64,000 nt of DNA from Lasiodiplodia sp. COLG20. Lineage: Eukaryota > Ascomycota > Dothideomycetes > Botryosphaeriales > Botryosphaeriaceae. Made by a program: the position numbers and the translations under genes. Shown here one piece after another: positions 9,485 through 20,647 of this stretch (position 1 is the stretch's first letter; the number at the start of each line of letters is the position of its first letter). Below the pieces are notes generated by a model that worked only from the letters and a program-made list of their open reading frames with translations, made no database searches and was not told where the DNA came from. Where the stretch lies: positions 2,790,001-2,854,000 of the forward strand of contig VNWV01000003.1 in NCBI GenBank assembly GCA_009801085.1, in the 5' to 3' direction.

Positions 9485-12400
9485 GAGATGAGTTGATCTG
9501 GAGCTGAATGATCCGTCCATACTCCACTTCCCTCTGCACCCCTGCCATTTGCCCGGTTCGGCTTTCGATTAATCGAAGACATGACAAACAGCGAGATATT
9601 ACGCTGCCCTTTCCTCCCCTCTTCTTTTCTTTTGTGCTTTCAGCCAACAGGGCCCCCTCCATGGCTCCCTTTTTCATTGTCTTGAAATCCGTGTGCCCAC
9701 TTCCCGCCAAGAAACAAGGGCGCGGGCCGTTAGCATACGGCTCCCGCCAAATACTACGCCACGGCTCCTTCTTCCCCGCCAGAGGATGGGGGCGGTGGGT
9801 GTCTTGGGAACAGGGACAGGGGAGGCAAGCCATCACAGGGCCCCCTGGACCGCCAATCCTCACCTTTTCCTTCTCTCCTTTTTTCTCTGTTTCTTGATCC
9901 TATCAACGGTTTGGAGTACGTCACGCTCGGAAAGCCGTCGCAGTTTGTTTCAACTAGGGGAAAGTGATGACGGCGATTGTTGATAGAGCAACGCAAGCAG
10001 CTAGAAATGGAAAAGGCTATGATGAGATGCGAGAGCGAGAGAGATGGAGAGAGATGAGGGTTGAGAATGGAAAAGAACAAAGAAGGCAACTCCGGTGCCC
10101 ACTGAAACGGGATGCGTGGTGAGGCGCAAAAAGAGGGCAGGGTAGAGGGAAGTGCAAGGAGGAATATTAAGAGCCGGGGGGCGGCTGAAAAGAAAATGCC
10201 GCGCTGTCGCTCCGCTGTGCATCAGGTGTGACAGATCTCCTTCTTGAAGAAGGGCGGTGGCGGTAGTCAGCCGGATCCCGATCGTGAGCTGAAGCAAGGT
10301 ACAGATCCATCAGAAGCAACGCAGTGAAAGAGGAATGGGAGACATGGATGGGCAGCATTCGTGGCTGCCTTGTTTTGCCTTGTTTCCCAAGTCCTCAGCA
10401 TGCAGGCCACCGTTTTCTCAGGTGGGTATCGATTCCGTCTCGTACAGACACGTACTCCGTATGTTCTAAGATAAGTTCCCCGGACTAGTTGTGACGCCTT
10501 GAACTGCCCATCTCTGCAGTGTCGTACAGAAAGGGGAATCCCGACGATGGGACCCATGCCTTTGGGTCGATTAGCGCATCGGAAGGGACGGCAACTGCAA
10601 GGTGAAACGGCGTGGTGGGTTTGCATGGGCGATGAGAAAGGAAAGAGCAGGAGATGGATGGGAACAGGGCTGGCTGAGAAACCGGCTCTGGGGCCCCATC
10701 AATTTTTCTAAGCAAGATAGATGCGCGCTGACGCATGAAAATGCAGGGCCGTTTAAAAGTGGCTATAGAAAAGCCCCAGCAGTTCCTCGATGGGAACATG
10801 GGGCAAGTAAACGACAGGGACATGGTAGTGAAGAGAAAGGAAAAGCAGGACAGCCCAGCCTATCAGCCGGGTAATCCAACGTCCCAGAGTTTGGGACAAA
10901 AAAATAGTACGCAAACGGGAAGTGAGATCGAGATCTACGAGGTTCACGCGAGCAATTTGAAACCTCGTTTCCTTGCTCGCGGGTAGCTATATTTGCTTTT
11001 TCTCATCGCTGAATGGTGGGGGCTAGAACGGGGGAATTTTCTGGAAAGAGGAGGCTCGTGCGACATGCCGATATGTCTGAAAAAGGCTGCTGTTATCGAG
11101 TGTGGCGTTTGTGAGCAAGCAGATTGCATGGCGAAGAAAAAAAGGAACGAGAGGGAGGAAAGCCAATGTGTTGACCGTTGCGCCGGGAAGCGTTGTTTTC
11201 TTCTGACGCCATCAAATGCTGGGGAAAGCGAGTGTGAAGGGATTGCCTCAAACTTAAGACAAGGATTTCAGAACAAAGACGTTCTTTTTGGACATTTGCC
11301 ACGGAGGCGAGACTATCGTACGATGGAGCGGCGACGGAATCATGGAAAGGACGTCATGACAAACGGGAAATGATATCCCGTGAAGACAGCGACGACCTGG
11401 CCTGGCACGACATGCACACACACATGTGCATGCAGCTGCGGACCAATGGCTGCGGGTAATTCGTGGGAAGATAGGGTACAAAGATACAGCATACAACACG
11501 CAGCGTATAGTGTCGGGCATGCAAAAAGCCTTTGGCGGTACGTGATCCACGCATCCCGAAGTTAGGTAAGCTTAGCCTTGCATTCAAAGAGGCTCATGCT
11601 CCAACAAAGACGGAGAGTAGTCCGGTCGAATAGAGGACCAGGGGAAGGCGGCCAATACCGAGCATGCGCATTACCAAACCCGACCTTCCGTCTCTCACGC
11701 CTACCCCTTCTCATGCGGATGATCGCGCCGATGATGTGCTGTTCCGGCCCCGAGGCGCAGGCGCGGAAGCACAAACTACCCGTTCCGCTTATGCAGGGCG
11801 GTCCGTTGCCTTGCCAGGGTTTGCTTTGGGCGACTGCTAAAAAGTATCCATACCGGCCTGATCCCTGCGTACGCATACTTGGTAACCGCGTCTCGGCGGC
11901 GAGCCCTTCCGTTACTGGCCCAGACTTGCGGATTCGCCGCCGCTGTTCGCTGGCGGGCCCAGTCTTGTTGGCGGCGCTGTTGATGCTAACGCGGGTGTCG
12001 TATCCATATATTTCCTTGCCTCTTGATCTGCTCTGACCGGTCCCCGTCATGCGATGCAAGCGCATGTAGAATGCACGCGTGTACCCGGTTGGAGAGAGAG
12101 AGGAAGCAGAAGAGTCGACTTTCCATCTAGATAGGATTGGTCCAAGTGGAGCAATGATTCGTGGCCATATCCAAGAGGGGAAGACAATCAAACAATGCAG
12201 CAAAACCAATCAGGTTATCAAAGGAAATTAATTGCTCCGGCGCCTAAGGGGGGAAAATCTTCACAGCCATACTGGAACGCCGCGCTTGCCGCTTTTTTGA
12301 CATGCTGCAAAACATCAAGGAGATGAGGCAAGGGCTGGGAGAAGGCATTATCCAAGCCCTCCCAAATGCAAAGCTATGGGAATCTTGCAACAGAGAGGAG

Positions 12401-12731
12401 ATGCCATAGGACAAAACGCCAGAAGTTCCAGAAGCCATCTTACTCCGGTGTAAGGGAAAAAAAGAAACAAAGGTACGCGCCTGGGTATCTGCAAGCATGC
12501 CTGGGCCATCTGCGTGCCCGTGTCGGATTGTGATACCTCAGCCGCGAGGTGACCTGTCTTCGATGGTTACGCAGCAGCATGGAGCACCCGCAGCAGCCAG
12601 CCAGCCAGCGGTGGCGGCTGCCTGCCGCTGTTAGCTGCGGCGGCACCGTGTGTGCGCGCGCCTTGTAACCACACCACCGGAGCTGGTAGCGCAGGGGAAA
12701 AGAAGGGCGGGAGCAAGAGGCGTGCGCACGG

Positions 12732-13971
12732 TTACGTGTAGGTGCGCAACAGCAGAACAATGACGGCGAATAGGAGCAGTGCCTGCACTGTCAGCAACAG
12801 CGGTTCGGCGTGCGAAGACAAGGCCCGGGGCGGACGTGTGGAGGCCGAGGGGCAGGAGCAATGGTAGCATGGGGGCGCGGCCAGGGGTGTTGTCACTGTC
12901 GGATCGCTCTTGGCGGTTGCTGCTGCATCGGAATCGGGAGATAGATGGGCGGATGAGATCTGCTTGGCCGGGGCGTGCTCTGATTCGGCGGGGCCGTCGG
13001 TAAGCTTGCGAATGACGCGCGCAGGATTGCCGTACGCGAGATGCTCGGGCGGTACATCCTGTGAGATGTTAGCGGACGGGGCGCGCGGATCGGAATTCCG
13101 TGACCAGGCTGGAGGGTTGGTGGTGTGCTCAAAGCGCAGGGTGGTGATCAGGCAACAGGGCAGAGGTTGACTGCGGCTCTGGGATTGGTGGTCCATGGTT
13201 TTTCTTAATTTAGGGATCATCCTGACGGGCTGTGTGCTTGCAGCCCGCTGCATGCTGGTTACTTGCTTACCTTCGTCACTACGCTGCCCGCGCCGATCAC
13301 ACAGCCTCTCCCAATGCACACACCGGGCCTACAAGACAAACACGTCAGCTTAATCACGGCAGTACAGAGAAGTTATGGCCCAGAGCGACGTGGTACTCAC
13401 ATGATGATGACGCTGCCGCCAATCCAGCAGTCATCCTCGATAGTTACCGAGCTGGCAATGCTCGGCGCTCCCAGCGGCCCGGCGCGCTCGCGGTAGTCGA
13501 GGGGATGGCCAACCGCATAGATCGACGTATTGGGCCCGATGAGGCAACGTTCGCCAATCGTGACGGGGAAGATCGGCGTGTCGCTGACAGTGAAGTTGCG
13601 GTTGATGAAGGTCGACGCCCCGATCTGGAGCCTGGTGCCGTAGTCGATGTGAATCGGTGGCTTTACGTACGGAGCACCTTTGGAGAATGGGTTGTTGCTG
13701 TTTCGGCCGGTCGCGATGGCTTCGAGCTCATCCTCACAGGGCGGAGTGATGGAGCCAGTGGTCACAATGCTGATGCCGTGAGTAAGCCTTTTTTTTTAGA
13801 CACCATGCAAGGGTTCACTTACTTTCTCCATAGCCTTGATCGTTCCTCCACGGTCGCGTCCTCCGGCATCATGTTGTATGCCTGACAGGCTATTGCACAC
13901 CGCAGCCGAGCAGCGCGATGGTCATCGTCTCCCGCAGGAAAGGGAATTTTATTGTGTTTTGTGCTCGCCAT
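12732..13971 (-). CDS. Maltose/galactoside-type O-acetyltransferase with C-terminal membrane anchor
   Basis: Four exons: 13823-13971, 13401-13769, 13271-13328 and 12732-13058; 300 aa. The N terminus holds a maltose-acetyltransferase (Mac) domain (RCAIACQAYNMMPED). It is followed by the left-handed beta-helix hexapeptide fold: FINRNFTVSDTPIFPVTIG, YAVGHPLD (the catalytic His of the LacA/NodL family is the H of GHPLD), WIGGSVIIMPG, IGAGSVVTKDVPPEHLAYG and NPARVIRKL. The family acetylates sugar hydroxyls with acetyl-CoA as a trimer. Unlike the soluble 190-230 aa relatives, this one adds about 100 residues: a Pro/Ala/Ser linker and a final hydrophobic segment (LLLTVQALLLFAVIVLLL, then RTYT), which would make it tail anchored. 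Function of the anchor is inferred. Confidence 0.85.
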
Positions 13972-14414
13972 GGTCGGTAGTGGGGAGGGTAATATGCGAA
14001 GTGGTTCTTTTGCGGGTGGCGGGAGCCGGGATGGTTCGTTTTGTCGGGGGGACCGGGGTCAGGAGTGGTGAAGTTGCAGGGGAGTGGTTCGGCGAGGTCT
14101 ATTTAGGCCAGCGAAGAGTTGTGTGTGTGGCAAAGGAGGTGGAGGTCCCTAAGGCGTTGTGAGGTCCAGGACGGACAATATTTAAAGAGGCTGCAGGTGG
14201 AGTTTACGCACTCACTATACTTCAGCGGCCCCGCCGATCAGCTGTCCGTCACCGGCTCTGCTGTTCTTTATTGAGTCACGTAAGTAACCATTGCACAGCA
14301 GCTGAGTGCCCGGTAGGCACCCAGTCGGTGGCCCTGAGCCGCCCTGTGGCACGCCTCTCTGCCACGGTCCCGGGGCTACCAGTGTACATACAGCTACTGT
14401 GGACCCTGCGCGAG
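13972..14414. other. Intergenic: acetyltransferase promoter and MSH1 3' end
   Basis: No gene is supported. The part next to 13971 should hold the promoter of the acetyltransferase; the part next to 14414 the MSH1 3' untranslated region. Confidence 0.45.
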
Positions 14415-17400
14415 CTACATTTCGTTGTGTGACCTGGAGGGCGACATGTTCAACTCTTCCAGTACCCGCTCCGCCTCCTTGATGGCCTCGTCCGGCAGTC
14501 CTACAAGGCAGTCATTAGCGGCACAGCTGCACTGAAACCCTCCCCGCGCAGCCCCCGCGCTTGCAACTTACCAGCAACCCGCGCCACCTTGAGCGCATGG
14601 GATTTCCGGTTGATTCCCTTTCGAAGCCGGTGCACGTACGCGAAAGTGCCGTCCGCTCCTTCCTCGACGTCGGTGCAATAACAGCCCAGTTTCTCGAATC
14701 CGGAAGTCATGTCGGCGAGCGTGTGAAAGTGCGTCGCGAAAAGCGCCCTGCAACGGTTTACGTGGTAGAGGTGGTGCAAGCATGCATAGCCGACCGCGAT
14801 GCCATCCTCGGGCGTTGTGCCCCGTCCAACCTCGTCCATGATGACCTTTGCCATGTCAGCGAGCACTCGGCAGCAGCAGAGAAGGCGTGCATACGAATGA
14901 CCGGGGGGTCGCCTGCTTTAGGATCTCGGCAGTCTCGAGCATCTCCACCATGAAGGTTGACTGATCTTGGTAAAGATTATCGGCAGATCCAACCTGCAAG
15001 ATATGTTAGCCGTCGTAATGGGCCCGCCGTGCCGGGACTCACTCTACTGAAGACCTTGTCGACAAGGCCGATCTCCGCGTATACTGCAGGCACAAAGGAC
15101 CCTGTCTGAGCTAGAATGGAAATCAATGCGTTCTGTCTCAGAAATGTGCTTTTGCCCGCCATATTGGGCCTGCCCGAACGTTAGAGGAAAAAGCATATAC
15201 GAGGTGGTGTGGGGAGAAACTTGCCCAGTGATGAGCAAGATGCGCTCGTCGTCGCCAACGTTGCAGTTGTTAGGGGTGAAGTTTCTGCCCTGCTCCAGCA
15301 GGCCGGATTCAACGACCGGATGCCTGCCGCCGACGATCTTATGGGCCGTCCTATCACCGTCAGCACTCCCGAGTCGATCGAGATTGCCAGGGTAAACGTA
15401 CCCGTGGTTCAGCTTGGGGCGAATCAGCCCTCTTTCCTCGGCCAGCGTAGCGAAGGAGCACGCCACATCCAGCTCGTCGAGAACTGCCGCGTTGCGCCGC
15501 AGATTGACCAGGTTCCGGACAACCTCCGCTCTAAGCTGGCCAAACACGCGCTGCTCTTCTGAGCGTATGCGCAGCCGCGCATCGTCCATATGGTTTCCAA
15601 GGTGAGTCCACTCGGGGACGTGGTACGAACGGGTAGATCTGCTCGAGCTGACACTCCGCGCCGACTCCAGATTGGCCATGCTCCCGGTCTTGCCCTTGAT
15701 GTGAACAATGTGTCCCAGCCCAGGTGTCCACCGCAAGGTCAGCCCCGGAGCTCCTGCGGCCATGGGTTAGCGCTCGTAGGCCAACAGCGGAAAAAGCAGG
15801 TTCGCCCACCTGTTGCCTCTCGCAGGCGGACGCTAAGACCATCCTTCTCTCGAGCTAGTTTTTCCACTTCTTCATGCAGTCTCGTCAATGTTGTACTCGC
15901 ACTGGGACTGTCAGCCGACGCATGACGCACCACGAGGCTCTTGGGATCATCCCTTACCTGCGGCGCATGATCCAAACGTCAGGCATACCCGTATCAACGG
16001 CCTTGCTTGGGCCCGGCTTGCTGCTTTGTTTAGCCTTTGCCCGCTTCGCAATGCTTCCCGACTTGACTTCTTCGCCCTCCAGCGCGAGCACCTCAACGGC
16101 GAGGCCGGCCATTGCTGCCGCCTCGTCATCCTCCATCCGGTGCTGCTCCGAGAGACCCTCCTCGTCGATGGCATCCAGAATACGTTTGGCGAGACGGCCG
16201 GGGCCGTCCAATGAGAGACGACGGACCAGTCCGTCGAAGGACCCTCCACCGGGTGTCTCATTTTGGAGAAGTTGTGCAACGTCCTAGGTAATTTGAATTG
16301 TCTTCGACAGCTCCAGAAGATCATCTGCATCGCCTCGGCCTATCGAAAACTTCTGGACCAGGCGCCACGTGTCGAAAGACCGACGCAGAAGCGCGACCAG
16401 GTTTTCACGCAATGCCAGATTTTCGATCAGCGCCGTGACGAGGTCCAGTCGTTCGTTTATGATGTCAAGCGACATGGACGGAGATGCTGTCGGGCCATCA
16501 GTCTGTGAGCAAATGGACGGCGTTGGGGTCCTTACTGAGTCTCTGCGTCAGCAACCTTGTGCCACTTTTCGTGACAGTCTTCCGGACCGAGTGCAGTAGG
16601 CTGCCCTCGAGCTTTCCCTCTCTCAAGGTGGCGCGCAGCTCTAGTGCCCTCAGCGTGTTCTTGTCGATGGCCATGAACTCATCTGCCTCGCGGCGTACTG
16701 GCGGCTGCAAGGCAACACTCGAACCCTGGAGTTGAGTGCGTACGTAGTCGAGGAGGGACGCTGCAGCACCCAACTCGAGGGCCGGGAAGGCTGAGGTGTT
16801 ACACCCAGGCACAGCCTCCTCGACCAGGCGAGCATAATCATCTGGAGCTTTGCTGCCTGGCTCCCGTTGATGGAAGGTGATGACGTGGCGGTCTTGCTCC
16901 AAGATGTCGACGAGCGTCGTGGGCAGTGCGCTGTCGACGACAATCTCGCGAGGCCCGATGAGGGCCAGGGCTGAAGAAAGACTGGCGACTGTTGTGCTCT
17001 GCGTGAAGAATTCGCCGCTTGAGATGTCAAGCCAGGCAAGGCCAACATCGGAGGCCTCGGGCTCGACGTGTACGCTCAGGCAGTAGTTGTTCTCCCAAGG
17101 ATCAATGAATTTTTCGTCTATCAGAGTTCCGGGGGTGATGATGCGAGAGACCTTGCGGTCAAACAGCAAGCCACCCGACTTGACCTTGGCAGAGGCATCA
17201 TTTCGGATTTCCTCACTGATGGCCACATACTTGTTGAGGTCCTGGACCAGCATCTTCAGAAAGCGGTCGAGCTGGAAGTAGGGGAATCCGGCCTGCGATG
17301 CAATGTCAAACAACGGTCACTTGGCGGCCTGGCACAGACCAACCATAGCAACAGGACCAAGTCCTGGTCTGCTCCTTCGTTGCGAGACCTTGAGATTCAA

Positions 17401-17823
17401 GAGGGGCCCATACTCTTCAGCATGCTCGAAGTACAGCTGAGCCTCCGGTCAGCATTTTCCCGGCTTGGGCAGCAGCTGGAAGCAGACCTCGTAGAAGTTG
17501 CCAACGCGGGTCAGCAGAACACAGTGGTCGAACTTGCGCATGTTGTTCCGGACTTGCTGCAAGACGGTTGGATATGCAGGGCCTGCATCTTCGTCTGGAT
17601 CCTCGAGCGGCGCGTCACCGATGAGGCCCTGCGGCAGATCCTTGGCGTCCAATGTTGTCGTCTTCTTACCGCGGGCAAAGACCCTGGACACAGTCAAGGG
17701 CAGAGCAGCACCCAAGGTCGACGCGACGGAGCGCGTTTGCACCGTGCGTGGGCGCGAAACGGCGGCGGCGCAGGCCCAGGAAGCCAGACGACGAGGCAGC
17801 GAGCCATTGAGACGCAGGCCCAT
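14415..17823 (-). CDS. MSH1: Mitochondrial DNA mismatch repair protein MSH1, with internal TAG
   Basis: Ten exons: 17488-17823, 17344-17436, 16536-17292, 15958-16486, 15810-15907, 15225-15753, 15043-15169, 14895-14993, 14572-14845 and 14415-14500. They sum to 976 codons with every junction in frame. The N terminus ([16 protein letters not shown], then Arg/Ser/Ala) is a mitochondrial presequence. MutS domain I shows [16 protein letters not shown] and [13 protein letters not shown]; the core has [12 protein letters not shown]. The ATPase has Walker [34 protein letters not shown], Walker [16 protein letters not shown] and ATHFHTL. Codon 463 (16284-16286) is TAG within conserved sequence: IQIT-stop-DVAQLLQ. 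No intron with a credible donor can remove it. It is either a real nonsense mutation, a sequence error, or read through. The intron before Walker A is GC-AG. MSH1 maintains mitochondrial DNA. Confidence 0.92.
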
Positions 17824-17988
17824 GGTTCAAACGAGTGGACGAGAAGATCTACAGCAGTGATGGTGCCTGGGGCCCTGAAAGGCAGCGGCGGCCGGCCGTT
17901 GGCGCGACGATGTCGATCACCCGCTCAAAAAGTCGCATCAACCCCACCACCGCAGCCACCAGCACCTCCCGCCCGCTGCTCGCCCATC
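17824..17988. promoter_or_regulatory. Divergent promoter, MSH1 (-) / HEM12 (+)
   Basis: Only 165 bp separate the two start codons. The HEM12 side is rich in C and A (ACCCCACCACCGCAGCCACC), typical of a fungal leader. No named transcription factor site stands out. Confidence 0.6.
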
Positions 17989-19235
17989 ATGACGCACTTC
18001 GCTCCTTTGCAGAATGACCTGATCCTGCGCACCGCCAGGGGTGAGCTGCGACCGCCCGCCGCGCCAATTGACATGCTAAGATCCCGCGTGCAGGCGAAAA
18101 GGTCGAGCGCGCCCCCATGTGGGTGATGCGCCAGGGTAAGCTTCCAGTTCACCTCTCAGCTCCACGGCCGCTGACGGAACAGCCGGCCGCTACCTCCCCG
18201 AGTACCACGAAGCCAAGGGCAAGCACGACTTCTTTGAGTGCTGCCGCTCGCCCGAGATTGCGTCGACGCTGACCCTCCAGCCCATTGAGCGCTTCGCCGG
18301 CCTGATTGATGCCGCCATCATCTTCTCCGACATCCTGGTCATTCCGCAGGCCATGGGCATGGAAGTCGTCATGGTCGACAAGAAGGGTCCGCACTTCCCC
18401 GACCCTCTCCGTTCGCCCGACGACCAGCAATACAAGGACATCATGGCCCGCCACGTCGACGTCAAGAAGGAGCTGCAGTACGTCTACGACGCCATCACCC
18501 TGACGCGCAAGAAACTCGCCGGCCGCGTGCCGCTGCTCGGCTTTTGCGGCGCTCCGTGGACCCTGCTCAGCTACATGGTCGAGGGCGGTGGCAGCAAGAT
18601 GTTCAAGGAGGTCAAGACGTGGATCTACAAGTACCCCGACGCGAGCAGAGCTCTGCTGCAGAAGATCGCGGAGCTGTGCGTTGATTACCTCGCCGAGCAG
18701 GTCCGAGCAGGCGCCCAGATGATCCAGGTCTTCGACTCGTGGGCCGGCGAACTTTCTCCTGCCACCTTCAAAGTCTTTTCCTTGCCGTACTTGAAGCACA
18801 TTGCCGACAATCTGCCCAACCGCTTGAAGGAGCTAGGCCTCGAGCCCGTGCCCATGACAGTCTTTGCCAAGGGTGCTTGGTATGCATTGGAGGACCTCTG
18901 CCACACCAACTACAACGTCATTGGCCTTGACTGGCTGCATGACCCCGCTGAGACGTACAAGATTGCCAACGCAAACGGCAAGGTTGTGCAGGGCAACGCC
19001 GATCCCGGTGTGCTGTATGGCAGCAGACAGGCCATTACTGCTACCGTCGAGGAAATGGTGCGCGGCTTCGGTGGCGGTAAGCAGGGCTGGATCGCTAATC
19101 TGGGCCACGGTACGAATCCCACAATCTGCTCAAGGCGAGTGAATTCAACTAATCCACCATCTAGGCATCACTCCTTTCGTGAATCCAGATGACTTGAAGT
19201 TCTTTTTTGAGGAAATCCACCGTTGCTGCAAATAG
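17989..19235 (+). CDS. HEM12: Uroporphyrinogen decarboxylase
   Basis: Exons 17989-18040, 18094-18135, 18183-19109 and 19165-19235 give 363 aa, normal for the family. The spliced N terminus reads [20 protein letters not shown], followed by [18 protein letters not shown], which contains the PxWxMRQAGRY signature with the substrate-binding Arg residues. The second signature is [18 protein letters not shown]. The catalytic Asp of the family is the D of [15 protein letters not shown] and the conserved Tyr/His are in [10 protein letters not shown] and NLGHGITP. The enzyme removes four acetate carboxyls from uroporphyrinogen III in the cytosol to give coproporphyrinogen III, the fifth step of heme synthesis. 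It shares its promoter with MSH1. Confidence 0.97.
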
Positions 19236-20647
19236 AGAAGACAAGAATCAAATACCGGTCTGGGGCCGTACAGAATAGTTGGTAAACTCCCGGCTGCTAC
19301 AAGGTGGACATGTAAAATCTATCGGCGATCCTCCGCCGAAATATTTAGTCATAACCTACTTGCAACCCACATGCTTTAAAAAATTGACGTTCGACCTCTG
19401 CTCCAGAACTACTATCACCCTCCGACTGCAGCAGGAACAGTAGCACCGTTCATTTTCTCTTCCTCGGCCGTTACAGCAACCCCATTCACCACTTCCGCTC
19501 CCCCTCGCCACACTGCCCGAGCGAGAAGTTGATCCTCAAGGGTGCTATTTGTGCCAAGGTCCGAGATGGCCATCTAAATAGCCAGCATCAAATACAATGT
19601 TCTCTTTTCTACAACCAGCAGATCTATGCTCCAAAAAGACAAGTCACGTTACGCATAATGTTGCTTACCAGCCGCTGTCTCACCCGCATAACATTGTAAT
19701 GCGTAGTTGGAGGAAGATTAGCCAGATGTGTAACAAGTGAGTGACTGATTCGATTGATGGACATCATCTTTGGTAGCGCCGAAAAATTTGTATACGCTAC
19801 TAGTGATCGGGACTTCGTGGCCTATGGCGGTGGCAATTTTAATGAGAGGGCACCGGCTCGTGCGAATACGCCCACAAAGACCAACGCAGGACCATACAAG
19901 GAAATGTTTCCGGATAGGGCGATTTAGTTTGCTTGACCAGAGGCGGCCTTATGATCGAGATTACATTGAAGAAGAATATCTATTCTGAGGATACTCCGGC
20001 TAAGTATGTGTGCAACGGACATTGCCCTGTACTGCAGTTTGTGTTGCATTTACTTTCCCTTTCTTCAATAACTGTCTACTGTAGATCTCTCATAGTAGTA
20101 GCAACATCGGCTTCCCTAATCACCCAAGCGTAGCCTTGGAAGCTTAGAACATCTGACTCCATCAAGATTACACATGTATTTCTTCTTGGATGAGCCTAGA
20201 AGTCGTTCCATATTGCCATCAATTGAAAAGGTCGCATAGTGATTGTATTCAGCTAGCTACCGGTCTTTTGTAGACCTGATGACTGATTGCTAGCGTGTTT
20301 GCTAGGAATATACTGGAGCTTTGCTTGTGCCTGGCTTGATCTTCCAGTCCATCAGGCCACTACTTACACTAGTGGTGCACACTCCTTGCGCCAAATGACT
20401 GATCTAGCATCCTCACCTCTTTGAGCCAGATGTTGAACGACCGTCACCAACAAAAGAATAGGGCCTTAAAATTAGGATTTTAGGGGGCCAAGCGAGAGAA
20501 TAAGAGAGAATAAGAGACAATATCATCCAGGGGTATCAATCACTACCTATTAAAAGCAACCGGAAGAGCGCTCAAGATGAACAACCGCAACCCCTTTATT
20601 TCCCACTGATCGACAATGTACCACCACCAACACACGCGCTTCGGTCA
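19236..20647. other. Convergent intergenic region, HEM12 / Cu-ATPase
   Basis: No coding feature is supported over 1.4 kb. It contains short open frames without motifs and, at 20494-20520, a 10-bp unit GAGAGAATAA repeated about 2.7 times. Parts are AT rich; a decayed mobile element is possible but nothing recognisable remains. Confidence 0.4.
20494..20520. repeat. Short tandem repeat, unit GAGAGAATAA
   Basis: Two full copies and a partial third copy follow one another. Likely a minisatellite of no function. Confidence 0.55.

Larger units (their letters stand above)
8674..12731. other. 4 kb stretch without recognisable gene
   Basis: Two genes converge on this interval and no coding feature inside it can be supported. 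Open frames are short, lack conserved motifs and overlap each other in several frames. The plus strand is purine rich from about 10,000 to 11,350, which means the minus strand carries CT-rich runs such as those around 10,020-10,090, as seen just upstream of fungal transcription starts. Base composition is not AT rich, so it does not look like a repeat-mutated transposon. A run of T lies near 8980-8992. A hairpin (9427-9446) and a perfect palindrome (9471-9484) are present. A long non-coding transcript or a fast-evolving small gene is possible. Confidence 0.4.

Noticed and set aside
9474..9863. 129-codon minus-strand open frame downstream of the CT-rich run
   Set aside because: The position suits a leftward transcript but the peptide shows no domain and frames overlap; kept only as part of the non-coding finding.
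11562..12209. 215-codon minus-strand open frame, the longest in the gene-free interval
   Set aside because: It opens with TTG, its translation is low in conserved character with irregular Cys/Trp/Arg use, and overlapping frames are nearly as open.
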